In this document: positions 16,168 through 24,748 of the stretch, piece after piece
Layout of the letters: each line of letters starts with the position of its first letter
Numbering within the stretch: position 1 is the first letter of the stretch
Source: Chitinispirillaceae bacterium
GTDB taxonomy: Bacteria > Fibrobacterota > Chitinivibrionia > Chitinivibrionales > Chitinispirillaceae
Reading direction: 5' to 3'
Assembly (NCBI GenBank): GCA_016930275.1
Contig: JAFGHA010000200.1
Coordinates: 1 to 51,249, forward strand
DNA: 51,249 nt
The notes under the pieces: generated by a model
Told to the model about the DNA's origin: nothing
The model's database searches: none
The model's input: only the letters and a program-made list of their open reading frames with translations
Program-made: the position numbers and the translations under genes

Positions 16168-17652
16168 TTATGTAAATTGCTGGTTTCCGTCACTGTCCCG
16201 AACCAGCGTGCATTCCAGATGTTCAGTACGGAAAATTCTTGCTTCAAGCGGCATTTTTCCGGGCATCGCATGCGTTGCGCATGAAAGACAGGGGTCATAG
16301 GCTCTGAATGCCATCTCGACCATGTTGAGCAATCCGTCGTCAACCTTGCCGTTATGAATAAGCGAGCGGGCCGCCTTTTCAACCGACATATTTATTGCCG
16401 CCGAATTATTGAGCGTTGCAACAATCAGATTAGCCCCCGTTATTATTCCATCGTCATCGGTTTCATAGTGATGAATGAGAGTTCCCCGTGGAGCCTCAAC
16501 GATACCGACACCCTCCTTCGGCGTGGCAAACTGCATATTGCGGATATCATCGCCGGTCAGTTCCGTATCCGAAGAAAGTTCCACAAGCCGTTCCGCCGCG
16601 TATAGTACTTCGACCAACCGGGCCCAGTGGATTGCAAGCGTATTGTGCACCGGCTTTCCTCCCAGAGTCGAATAGAGTCGATCATATTGTTCCTGCGCCT
16701 GTGGTGTCGCCATACCGTCGGCGACATTCAATCGTGCGATAGGAGCGACACGATAGATACTGTCGGCATCTTCCTTAAATCCGGCCCATCCCCGTTTTTT
16801 CAAATACGGAAATTTGATGTACGTCCACGGCTCGACATGTTCCGCGATTACCTCGGCATACTGCCGCGGCTTGAACCGTTCGATTTCTGTGCCATCCGGA
16901 TCAACCACCCGGATATCGCCCTTATAGAAATTCACCCGGTTGTCGTTATCAACCATTCCCATGTAACAAGTTTTAAGGAAATAGCTTTCGCTGAGAATGA
17001 TATCAAGATAGGTTTTATTATTCAGGACGATATCATCAAAGACTTTAAGAGTGAACTGAGCGAATGCAACCGCATCGGCCGCGAAAATTCGAAGTGCTTC
17101 GGCGGTCTCCGGAGAAACCCGCTTCGCCACGCCCCCGGGCAGTCCGAGTACCGGGTGGATCGGTTTACCGCCCAGCTCCGCCATCAGATGACGGCAGCGT
17201 TTTCTGATTTCGATGACCTGTTTTCCTATGTCAACTCCAACCGTTTCAATCACCCCGAGAATATTTCTTTTTTCTTTGGGCGCCGAAGGACCGACGATAA
17301 AATCTGGCCCGCCCAAAAAGAAAAAATGGAGCAGATGATCTTCGAACATGAACAGATTGTAGAAAAGCTCCCGGATTACTTCTGCAGCATGCGGCGGAAC
17401 GACTCCGAAAAGATCGTCCAGTGCCCGGGCCGCGGCTATATGATGCGCACTGGGACAGACCCCGCAGATACGTGAAGTGATCTGCGGCATTTCCTCCGCG
17501 GGGCGTCCCACACAGAAAGCCTCGAATCCGCGAAGCTCGGGTACCTGAAAAAAAGCGCTTTCCACCTCACCTCGGTCATCAAGATGTATATCGATTTTTC
17601 CATGTCCTTCGAGACGGGTAATCGGATCGATGACGATAGTTTTTCCGCTCAT
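16168..17652 (-). CDS. mvhA: [NiFe] hydrogenase large subunit, MvhA-like
   Basis: A 494-residue catalytic subunit of a group 3 (MvhA-type, HdrA-linked) hydrogenase that splits or makes H2 at a Ni-Fe(CN)2CO centre in the cytoplasm. The four nickel-binding Cys are in motif L1 (RICGVC, 61-66, with His70) and motif L2 (DPCLSC, 453-458, with His461). ITRLEGHGKI at the N-terminus is also typical. Thirty-three residues follow His461, the extension normally removed by a maturation protease after nickel insertion. I start at ATG 17650-17652, with GGAGA upstream and a 4-base overlap with the small subunit gene; the longer frame only extends into that gene. Confidence 0.93.
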   Translation of the reverse strand: MSGKTIVIDPITRLEGHGKIDIHLDDRGEVESAFFQVPELRGFEAFCVGRPAEEMPQITSRICGVCPSAHHIAAARALDDLFGVVPPHAAEVIRELFYNLFMFEDHLLHFFFLGGPDFIVGPSAPKEKRNILGVIETVGVDIGKQVIEIRKRCRHLMAELGGKPIHPVLGLPGGVAKRVSPETAEALRIFAADAVAFAQFTLKVFDDIVLNNKTYLDIILSESYFLKTCYMGMVDNDNRVNFYKGDIRVVDPDGTEIERFKPRQYAEVIAEHVEPWTYIKFPYLKKRGWAGFKEDADSIYRVAPIARLNVADGMATPQAQEQYDRLYSTLGGKPVHNTLAIHWARLVEVLYAAERLVELSSDTELTGDDIRNMQFATPKEGVGIVEAPRGTLIHHYETDDDGIITGANLIVATLNNSAAINMSVEKAARSLIHNGKVDDGLLNMVEMAFRAYDPCLSCATHAMPGKMPLEARIFRTEHLECTLVRDSDGNQQFT

Positions 17653-18623
17653 GACGGTTCTCCTTTTCGAACTCTGCCCAGCAGTGACGCTGACATGGAA
17701 TAACGGTAGAAACTCCCCGCGGGATCCGGAATACCGGCAAGTGCCTCGTCGAGTGCCGCCTCCCCGACATCGATGATCCCTCCGAGGGCTGCAGTCATTC
17801 TCGCGCCCTGATCTCCTCCCGACATTGGTCCGAAACATCCGGTACACGGCATATTTCCCTTCACACAGGGATATCCGCAGCCGTCACGGGTTGCAGGGCC
17901 CATACAGAGAATTCCCTGCGCAAGAAAGCATTTCTCCGGATCAGCTTTTACCTGATACACCCTCTTGAGTCCGGCAACGGTCAGGTTGTCGGGTTTGGAG
18001 GAATTCCGGTCACACGACGCACAAAGTGCCTTATCGGGCAACAGCACCGATTTCGCCGGGGGCAATTCACCCGACAGTAACGCCCCCACTGCCGTCGCCA
18101 GCAGCTCCGGTGTCGGCGGACAACCCGGCAGATAATAGTCAACATCGATAACATCGTCAAGCTTCAGTACCGAATCGTAGAGTTCCGGCAGTTGCAGATT
18201 GACCGACCCGACATCGGTTGATTTCTGAGGTACTGTCGAACCGCCTTCGGAACCGACCGTCGGAGAAGAAATATAGGAACGCCGCATGATCGCCTCCCGA
18301 CTGGTCAGATTCGCGAGAGCCGGAATGCCTCCCATACACGCGCAACTTCCGAAAGCAATAACGGCTGCCGATTTCTTTCTCAGCAGCTTCGCTACATGCT
18401 CCTGCTCCTCGGTACGAATCGCCCCGTTGATGAAGCATGCGGCCATTTCGCCATCGGCCATCGCCTCCACATCGGTATATTTGAAATCCATGGCACAGGG
18501 CCAGAAAACGATATCAACCGCCGCAACCACATCGAGAACCTTTTCATCGAGATCGACTACCGTCTCTTCGCATCCACCGCAGGAGGCGCACCAGTAAAAT
18601 CCGACCTTGGGTTTCGTCGTCAT
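17649..18623 (-). CDS. mvhG: [NiFe] hydrogenase small subunit, MvhG-like
   Basis: A 324-residue iron-sulfur subunit that passes electrons from the active site of MvhA. The N-terminus has CASCGGCEE (Cys12, 15, 18), the proximal cluster site, continued by FGSCACMGG near 91-99 and LPGCPPT near 165-171. The C-terminal half has a run of cysteines (CASCDRN; CFLAQGILCMGPATRDGC; CVKGNMPCTGCFGP) for two more clusters. No twin-arginine signal is present, so the enzyme is cytoplasmic, as in group 3 hydrogenases. Both ends overlap neighbours by four bases (ATGA), with mvhD upstream and mvhA downstream. Confidence 0.93.
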   Translation of the reverse strand: MTTKPKVGFYWCASCGGCEETVVDLDEKVLDVVAAVDIVFWPCAMDFKYTDVEAMADGEMAACFINGAIRTEEQEHVAKLLRKKSAAVIAFGSCACMGGIPALANLTSREAIMRRSYISSPTVGSEGGSTVPQKSTDVGSVNLQLPELYDSVLKLDDVIDVDYYLPGCPPTPELLATAVGALLSGELPPAKSVLLPDKALCASCDRNSSKPDNLTVAGLKRVYQVKADPEKCFLAQGILCMGPATRDGCGYPCVKGNMPCTGCFGPMSGGDQGARMTAALGGIIDVGEAALDEALAGIPDPAGSFYRYSMSASLLGRVRKGEPS

Positions 18624-19054
18624 ACAGCCACCTTCCTTTCCACGCTGCCGCTGATCGTCAGGGGCCCCAGCGCGGCAACCCGTTCATGCATACGCCGGGC
18701 GACTTCCGCGAACTTTTTACCTTCGCCCGCCGCCACCCAGTCAAGCATGAAACGATCGCGCTCGATACCCATCTGACCGAGCAATGTGGTGAATATCCTG
18801 AACCGGCGCTGTGCCTTTATATTTCCACTGCGGTAATGGCAGTCCCCCGGATGACAACCGAGTACCATGACACCGTCGGCACCCTCCCGATACGCTTCCA
18901 TTACCGCCTGCGGATCGACCCGTCCGCTGCACATTACCCGGATCAGCTTGATACTTGACGGATACGTCAATTTCTGTCCTCCGGCCCCGTCGGCACCGGC
19001 ATAGGAACACCAGTTGCAGACAAACGCCACGATTTTCGGAGTATAGTCAGCCAT
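18620..19054 (-). CDS. mvhD: MvhD-like iron-sulfur electron-transfer subunit
   Basis: A 144-residue protein matching the delta subunit of methyl-viologen-reducing hydrogenase, which holds a [2Fe-2S] cluster and bridges the hydrogenase to HdrA. Conserved Cys are in FVCNWCSYAGAD, MCSGRVDP and GCHPGDCHY. The ATG at 19052-19054 has AGGGGG about seven bases upstream and overlaps the hdrA stop by eight bases; the frame continues upstream only through hdrA in another phase. The C-terminus overlaps mvhG by four bases. Together, these genes form the hydrogenase module of an HdrA-linked complex. Confidence 0.92.
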   Translation of the reverse strand: MADYTPKIVAFVCNWCSYAGADGAGGQKLTYPSSIKLIRVMCSGRVDPQAVMEAYREGADGVMVLGCHPGDCHYRSGNIKAQRRFRIFTTLLGQMGIERDRFMLDWVAAGEGKKFAEVARRMHERVAALGPLTISGSVERKVAV

Positions 19055-20993
19055 TGAGCACCCCCTTGAGTTCCGCCGACAATTGATCATTCGTGAAATG
19101 CCGCGCCTGTGCGGCCCCGCCGGGACAGGTGGCGGCACAGGTGCCGCACCCCCTGCATATCGCTTCGTTGACCACACTGACCGATTTTTCTTTATCAAAG
19201 GCAATCGCCTTATACGGACACACCGCGATACACATTTTACATCCGGCACACAGTTCCTCATCAATATAGGAGGTCATCATTTCCAGTTCGAGTTTCCGTC
19301 CTGCAACCAGTTTCGAAAGGATGTCTCCCGCGGCCGACTGCCCCCGGGTCACCGCAGTCGCCACATCGCATGGCGACGTACAGCTGCCGGCGGCATAAAT
19401 ACCGTCGATTGTGGTCGATGTCGCCTGCAGGAGCGCATGGCCCGGTTTGAAAAATCCCGTATCGTCGAGATCCACCGCCGCGATTTGAACCATCGCCGCG
19501 GCGGATGATGAGGCTTCCGTTCCGGTCGACAGTACCACCATATCAACCTCAACGGGAGAACCTCCGTCGGGACATACCTTCAACTTTCCATTGACCTTTG
19601 CAATTGTCGTTTTTGTGGGATCTTCGGTATATACCATGATGGTACCCTCATGCAGCTGCCGTTCATAAAAATGCTGCTGCTGCGGACCGGAAAGAGCCAG
19701 ACGTCCGTGGATATTGACCACCATGCAGTCGCCGGCTTTCTTGCGCATGAGTTCACCCGCCTTCAGGGCGTTCATACAGCAGATTCCGGAACAATACGAC
19801 AATCCATCGGACCGCAACGATCCCGCACAGTGAATAACCGCCAGTGATTTGGGTACCGACCCGTCAGCACAGATTATTTCTCCCCCGGTCGGACCGTTCG
19901 AGGCGGCCAACCGTTCAAACTGCGGCATGGTGAAAACATTTGATTCCCGACCGAGCCCTCCGTACAACCGACTCACCTCGGGATCACCGCCACCGGTAGC
20001 GAGAATAACTGCACCAGCTCCAAATTCAAGCATCTCTTCCGAATCGTCAAAATCAACTGCACCGAACGGGCAGGCTTCCACGCAGGCGCTGCATGATCCC
20101 TCGGTAAAATGTCTGCAATGCTCACGGTCAATCGCGGCAGCCGCCGGGACCGACCCGGGAAAGGCGGTATATACCGCCTTGTGTTCTCCCATTCCGAGGT
20201 GAAATGAGCTCGAAACCGACACCGGACACACTTCGAAACAGGCCTCGCAGCCGATACATGCCGACGTTATATACCGGGCCTTGCGTTTCACCTTTACCGT
20301 GAAATTTCCCAGAAACCCCAGTATGTCGGTCACTTCCGCATTGGTGACGACCGTAATGTTTTTGTGATCTCTTATTTTCGACAATCGTGGTGCGAGCAGA
20401 CAGGGAGCACACTCCATCGCGGGAGCGACCTCTTCGGTCTGAATGACTTTCCCGCCCAGCGAGATATCTTTTTCGATGATGGTCACCTGACGCCCCGCAT
20501 CCGCGAGCATGATTGCCGCTTCAATACCGGCAATACCCCCCCCGACTATCACTGCTTCGGTGCGGCACTCCATAGTCGGCATGGTGAGATCCATATGCTT
20601 CTGGGCACGTTCCAGCCCAGCCCGGAGCAGCGCCCGGGCCTTATTGCCAGCTTCAATTGTTTCGGGTGTCACCCAGGCTGCCTGCTCACGGATATTAACC
20701 ATATTGACATGAGCCGGATTGAACCCCTTTTCACCGGCAACTTCCCTGAAGGTTTTCTCATGCATTTTCGGTGAACAGGCAGCAATCAGAATACTGTCAC
20801 AGGACTGCTTATCGACCGTCTCTTTAATAAAATCCTTTCCTGCAGGAGCACAGAGCAGCTCATGAGTTGCCACCCAGGCAACCTCGCCGCGTTCCTCTGC
20901 CCATTTCCGCAGCGCATCCATATCAATAGCCCCTGCGATATTCGTTCCGCACTTGCAGAGGAATATTCCGACGCTCCGTTTTGTATCTCCCAT
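19047..20993 (-). CDS. hdrA: HdrA-like flavoprotein, heterodisulfide reductase subunit A
   Basis: A 648-residue flavoprotein that in methanogens bifurcates electrons between a heterodisulfide and ferredoxin. The N-terminal 130 residues carry the HdrA-specific cluster region (FLCKCGTNIAG; LLCAPAGK; ACSPKMHEKTF). A thioredoxin-reductase-like FAD domain starts with VIVGGGIAGIEAA. Two ferredoxin repeats lie in the middle (CIGCEACFEVCP, CSACVEACP), and two more at the C-terminus (CAGCKMCIAVCP, CRGCGTCAATCP). I start at ATG 20991-20993, preceded by AAAGGAG. HdrB and HdrC, which bind the substrate in methanogens, are absent from this window. A 25-base inverted repeat overlaps its ribosome binding site. 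Confidence 0.93.
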   Translation of the reverse strand: MGDTKRSVGIFLCKCGTNIAGAIDMDALRKWAEERGEVAWVATHELLCAPAGKDFIKETVDKQSCDSILIAACSPKMHEKTFREVAGEKGFNPAHVNMVNIREQAAWVTPETIEAGNKARALLRAGLERAQKHMDLTMPTMECRTEAVIVGGGIAGIEAAIMLADAGRQVTIIEKDISLGGKVIQTEEVAPAMECAPCLLAPRLSKIRDHKNITVVTNAEVTDILGFLGNFTVKVKRKARYITSACIGCEACFEVCPVSVSSSFHLGMGEHKAVYTAFPGSVPAAAAIDREHCRHFTEGSCSACVEACPFGAVDFDDSEEMLEFGAGAVILATGGGDPEVSRLYGGLGRESNVFTMPQFERLAASNGPTGGEIICADGSVPKSLAVIHCAGSLRSDGLSYCSGICCMNALKAGELMRKKAGDCMVVNIHGRLALSGPQQQHFYERQLHEGTIMVYTEDPTKTTIAKVNGKLKVCPDGGSPVEVDMVVLSTGTEASSSAAAMVQIAAVDLDDTGFFKPGHALLQATSTTIDGIYAAGSCTSPCDVATAVTRGQSAAGDILSKLVAGRKLELEMMTSYIDEELCAGCKMCIAVCPYKAIAFDKEKSVSVVNEAICRGCGTCAATCPGGAAQARHFTNDQLSAELKGVLNG

Positions 20994-21018
20994 TAAACAC
21001 TCCTTTGAACAGTGTTTA
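20994..21018 (-). promoter_or_regulatory. Inverted repeat covering the hdrA ribosome binding site
   Basis: A perfect 8-bp inverted repeat TAAACACT-N9-AGTGTTTA ends one base before the hdrA ATG. In the mRNA it would form a hairpin with most of AAAGGAG in its loop, so it could modulate translation. It could equally be a protein-binding operator in DNA. No known factor is assigned. Confidence 0.55.
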
Positions 21019-21130
21019 CGTTCCCTATTATGTTGCAAACCCCGTACAGAAGCGAACGACACCTTTTTTCACCATTCCTGATAGTAAGTTTTTCATTGCA
21101 GGGTGATGCAGACCCTTTATTCCGGAAATA

Positions 21131-21607
21131 TCAAGTATCCCATTGCTCAAGAAGTTCTTCAACCCTTTGTGTTATTTTTTTCACGGTTTCAGTGATCACG
21201 CCCGTCTGTTTTTCACCAACCGTGTATACGTCGGCACCACGAATTCCCAGAATGACCGTCTCGCCCGGAAGAGTATACCCGCAGGTTCTGCCCACATCAA
21301 GGACTCTCGCAAGTTCCACTCCATGATCACCGGGTAACGTTGACGCCTGATCATCTCCGCAGGAAGAGGCGCCAACCACCGATTCCGTCATCATGACGTC
21401 ACTTCCGGCGCCACCCGGGAAAACCGCTATGATAATCGCCTTCCCATGCCCTTCCAACTCGGTCAGAAGATCAAATCCACCGGCGGGTAACGTCACGGTA
21501 GTTACAATTCCACTCCGCTTCTTTCTGCGAAGCGACTCGATTACCTTGAGCGGTGCCGCGCCGTCAGACAATATCGGACTTCCGATCCCGATTACCACCG
21601 TATTCAT
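21131..21607 (-). CDS. Hydrogenase maturation protease, divergent at nickel-binding positions
   Basis: A 158-residue HybD/HycI-family endopeptidase-like protein, the enzyme that trims the C-terminal extension of the large subunit. The Rossmann-like start is VVIGIGSPILSD, but the family's Glu/Asp in the following position is Gly, and the second metal-binding Asp (in 'IIxDA' of relatives) is Val in AIIIAVFPGG. The third ligand, His in DHGVELARVL, is kept. It is therefore either a divergent protease or has altered metal use. The start is at ATG 21605-21607, the frame continuing upstream only into the chemoreceptor gene; no clear ribosome binding site is seen. It lies between the chemoreceptor and hdrA. 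Confidence 0.75.
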   Translation of the reverse strand: MNTVVIGIGSPILSDGAAPLKVIESLRRKKRSGIVTTVTLPAGGFDLLTELEGHGKAIIIAVFPGGAGSDVMMTESVVGASSCGDDQASTLPGDHGVELARVLDVGRTCGYTLPGETVILGIRGADVYTVGEKQTGVITETVKKITQRVEELLEQWDT

Positions 21608-21632
21608 CATAAACGAAAGAACGCCGAACGGA

Positions 21633-22964
21633 TCAGGTGGTGAACATATTGGCATCATTGCCGAGGGTGTCAATAAGAACACCCATATCCGTCAAACTGG
21701 TTTTCAATTCATTGACACTTCCACCCAAATCATTGAAGGCCGTACTGAGTTCCGAAATACTCTGTGTTATGCTGTTTACTCCAACACTCCCCTCTTTTAT
21801 GTTATTCGCCATGCCTTTGACATTTTCACTCACGCTGGACATCGTGGAAGTAAGCTCCGCAAACATCGACGACATCTCACTGATCGCCGTGACAATCATC
21901 TGCGAGATATCATTGACTTTCTCAATCGCCGTACCGATTCTGCTCATAGCTCCGACCGTCGCGCTGCTGTTTTTCTGGATGTCACCGATCTGTCGTGAAA
22001 TATCACCGGTCGCATGGGCGGTTTGTCGCGCAAGCTCTTTTACCTCACTGGCCACCACCGCGAAGCCCTTGCCGGCCTCCCCTGCGGACGCGGCCTCAAT
22101 CGTCGCGTTGAGCGCCAGAAGATTGGTACGATCCGCAATATCATTTATCAGATCAACTATTCGGGAGACCGCCTTGGTCGATTCATCCAACTGGCGCATC
22201 GCTTTACTTGATTCCTGCGCCTGTTCGCTCGCTTCCTCCGCGAGAACGCCTTCCTGCCGGCACTGATCGGCGATTTCGTTAAGCGTGCGGTTGATCTCGG
22301 TCATCGATTCAGCCATCAAACAGACCGCCTCGTAGGTACCACCGGCACTTCCCGAAAGAATATCCATATTCTGTGCGATCTGATCGGCTGAAGTGACGGC
22401 ACTCTGTGAATGGCCGACCATCCGCTCGGTGTTTTCCGAAATACCCTCCGTTGACATTTCCAGCGCCTGAGTCGAATAGGTAAGCGTCATGATATTGTTC
22501 TTCATGAGACTGAACATCTGACGCAGATTGTCAAGTGTCGTTCCAAGCCAGTTGGCGAGGAGACCGATCTCATCATGTTCTTTCGCCCTGGGCAATGTAT
22601 GGGAGAAATCCCCTTCCGACATCGCTTTGGCGGCCTCCATCGTCCGTCCGAGATTCTTCATGATGCGCCGTGATATATACACTACGATAACCGTGCAAAG
22701 TGCACCGGCGACCAGACCGCACAGCAGACTGATCACGACAAGGCGATTCGATACTGATGCCGCATCATCTATATGTTGTTCTATGATGCACTGAACCGTC
22801 GTATCGCCTTCGTGAGTTACAGCAGATTCAACCGGCAGATGCCTGCATGAATTACTGAATTTCTGGATACTGTATATTGTCCATCCGGACTGAAGAAGCA
22901 TAAGTACCACAACGCAACTGCCACCGAAGATCATCATTCCCCGTATGGTAACCTTTTTGAACAT
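21633..22964 (-). CDS. Methyl-accepting chemotaxis protein with a minimal sensor domain
   Basis: A 443-residue chemoreceptor. TM1 lies near 8-32, a short periplasmic loop of only about 45 residues follows, TM2 is near 75-98, then a HAMP region and the long signalling coiled coil. The hairpin tip is conserved ([24 protein letters not shown] and downstream [10 protein letters not shown]), so it should contact CheA/CheW. Such a small periplasmic part usually senses through the membrane, a partner, or the cytoplasm. ATG 22962-22964 fits the membrane topology, with AGAGGAAT upstream. The hydrogenase maturation gene follows 25 bases later, so transcription may run through. No chemotaxis kinase gene adjoins. 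Confidence 0.92.
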   Translation of the reverse strand: MFKKVTIRGMMIFGGSCVVVLMLLQSGWTIYSIQKFSNSCRHLPVESAVTHEGDTTVQCIIEQHIDDAASVSNRLVVISLLCGLVAGALCTVIVVYISRRIMKNLGRTMEAAKAMSEGDFSHTLPRAKEHDEIGLLANWLGTTLDNLRQMFSLMKNNIMTLTYSTQALEMSTEGISENTERMVGHSQSAVTSADQIAQNMDILSGSAGGTYEAVCLMAESMTEINRTLNEIADQCRQEGVLAEEASEQAQESSKAMRQLDESTKAVSRIVDLINDIADRTNLLALNATIEAASAGEAGKGFAVVASEVKELARQTAHATGDISRQIGDIQKNSSATVGAMSRIGTAIEKVNDISQMIVTAISEMSSMFAELTSTMSSVSENVKGMANNIKEGSVGVNSITQSISELSTAFNDLGGSVNELKTSLTDMGVLIDTLGNDANMFTT

Positions 22965-23275
22965 TGAGGATTCCTCTCGACCGAATGCAAGCCACACGAT
23001 TCAATTGAAGCAGCCGTTAATTCACCGAAAGCGTTAGAAATGTCAAGTCCGTGAACTATCACACTTTTTTTGATGAAAATAATCATATAATTCCCAAAAA
23101 ACTAGTGCAATGCTTTTATTTATGCTGGATGGAACCCTATGGGTATAAAGAATTGAATTTATACAAGGAAACCTTTATTCACCCGACTGTCTGCAGTTCA
23201 TCATTTTTCCCTTTAGCGCAACGCCGATATTTTTTTCATATACAGCGTATATAACTTATGATATACTGATTACTT
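22965..23275. other. 311-base AT-rich intergenic region between divergent units
   Basis: It separates the leftward chemoreceptor operon from the rightward glycerol operon. Apart from the promoter at 23259-23267 and a TATAAT at about 23087, no gene, repeat or RNA is seen. Confidence 0.5.
23259..23267 (+). promoter_or_regulatory. Extended -10 promoter of the glycerol operon
   Basis: TG-A-TATACT, an extended -10 element, ends nine bases before the ATG at 23276. A weak -35 (TATACA) is 17 bp upstream. Transcription would start about two bases before the start codon, and there is no ribosome binding site, so the mRNA may be leaderless. Confidence 0.6.
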
Positions 23276-24748
23276 ATGAGTACTACCGATTACGACGTAG
23301 CCATCATCGGTGCAGGCGTCTGCGGAGCATCGATAGCTCGCGTACTGAGCGCCTTTGAGCTTCGTATCGTCCTTCTTGAAAAAGAGTCCGATGTGTGCTT
23401 TGGAGTATCCAAGGCGAATTCCGGTATTATTCACGGGGGATTTCACCATCCTGTCACCTCCCTCAAAGCCAAACTGGAGATTCGTGGCAACCTGATGTAC
23501 GAACGGCTCCATTACGAACTCGGTTTTCCGTTCAAACGGGTGGGAATTCTGGTTGTGGCATTTTCCGAAGAGGAAATGAAAACCGTCACCCATCTCTTTT
23601 CCCAGGGAGAAGAGAACGGTGTCACCGGTCTCGAATTATGCAGCGCGCAACGGATTCGTGATCTGGAACCCGGCATCAATCCGGATGCGGCGGGTGGCCT
23701 TTACGCCCCCGGCGGTGGAATCATCGAACCCTACCGTTTCGTATTCGCTCTGGTGGAAAATGCCGTTGTCAACGGATGTACGGCAGCGACCGGATTCGAG
23801 GTGGTGAAAGCGGTCCGCGACGATTCACTATTCCGGATTACGGCACATGACGGACGCTCGGTAACCTGCCGATACGCGATCAATGCCGCCGGATTGCACG
23901 CGGATATGGTCTCGTCACTATTCGGAGCCGAATCATTTTCCATTGTTCCGCGAAAGGGTGAAGAGTATCTTCTCGACCGCGGAGCAGCGGCATTTCCCAA
24001 CCACGTTCTCTTTCCGGTTCCCGCCAGAAATTCGAAAGGCATTCTGGTTATACCGACGGTAGAGGGAACCACCATGGTCGGCCCGACGGCGGTTGAAGTG
24101 GATGGCAAGGAAGACCTGGCTACTTCGTCCGAAAATCTTGAACGAGTATTTACTCAGGCGAAACATATGATGCCGTCGGTTTCACGCCGTGATATCATTA
24201 CCTCGTTTGCCGGTATTCGGCCCGCACTGGCGGGAGGCGATTTCTTTATTGCGGTTTCGGATAAAGTACCCGACCTCATTCAGGTTGCGGGAATTCAATC
24301 ACCCGGACTTACCGCAGCACCGGCGATCGGAGAATATGTCAAGGATCTCCTGAAAGTATGCGGCTGTCCCTTCATCGAGAAACAGCACTTTGAACCCACG
24401 CTTCCCAAAGTAACCGCCATACGGGACCTGCCCCCCGCATCGATGGACCGGCTTATTGAAACCGATCGCGGCTACGGAGAAATAGTCTGCCGTTGTGAAA
24501 CGGTATCTGAAGCACAGATTGTTGAAGCGATCCGCAAGGGACATACCACACTTGATGGCATTAAATTTTACACCCGTTCAGGTATGGGACGCTGTCAGGG
24601 AGGATTCTGCACCAGTAAAATTCTAAGAATCCTCGCCAGTGAAACCGGAAAACCGGTAACGGAATTCACCAAACGGGGGAACGGCAGTCACCTTATCAGC
24701 GAACAGCTGTCCGCCGATTCCTTCCATCCGGAGGAGTCCCGGCAATGA
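23276..24748 (+). CDS. glpA: FAD-dependent glycerol-3-phosphate dehydrogenase-like protein (GlpA type) with BFD iron-sulfur domain
   Basis: A 490-residue flavoprotein of the DAO fold. The N-terminal FAD motif is DYDVAIIGAGVCGASIA, followed by NSGIIHGGFHHP, typical of GlpA/GlpO dehydrogenases that oxidise glycerol 3-phosphate to dihydroxyacetone phosphate. The C-terminal part is a BFD-like [2Fe-2S] domain, with CRCE near residue 405 and CQGGFC near 440-445. In E. coli GlpA this domain is likewise C-terminal, and electrons pass to GlpB and GlpC. The next gene overlaps by four bases. The glycerol kinase at the end of the operon supports the G3P assignment; a related hydroxy-acid oxidase role cannot be fully excluded. 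Confidence 0.87.
   Translation: MSTTDYDVAIIGAGVCGASIARVLSAFELRIVLLEKESDVCFGVSKANSGIIHGGFHHPVTSLKAKLEIRGNLMYERLHYELGFPFKRVGILVVAFSEEEMKTVTHLFSQGEENGVTGLELCSAQRIRDLEPGINPDAAGGLYAPGGGIIEPYRFVFALVENAVVNGCTAATGFEVVKAVRDDSLFRITAHDGRSVTCRYAINAAGLHADMVSSLFGAESFSIVPRKGEEYLLDRGAAAFPNHVLFPVPARNSKGILVIPTVEGTTMVGPTAVEVDGKEDLATSSENLERVFTQAKHMMPSVSRRDIITSFAGIRPALAGGDFFIAVSDKVPDLIQVAGIQSPGLTAAPAIGEYVKDLLKVCGCPFIEKQHFEPTLPKVTAIRDLPPASMDRLIETDRGYGEIVCRCETVSEAQIVEAIRKGHTTLDGIKFYTRSGMGRCQGGFCTSKILRILASETGKPVTEFTKRGNGSHLISEQLSADSFHPEESRQ

Noticed and set aside
16627-17475. + strand ORF of 282 codons inside the hydrogenase large subunit gene
   Set aside because: Antisense to a gene with complete nickel-binding motifs; no start signals.
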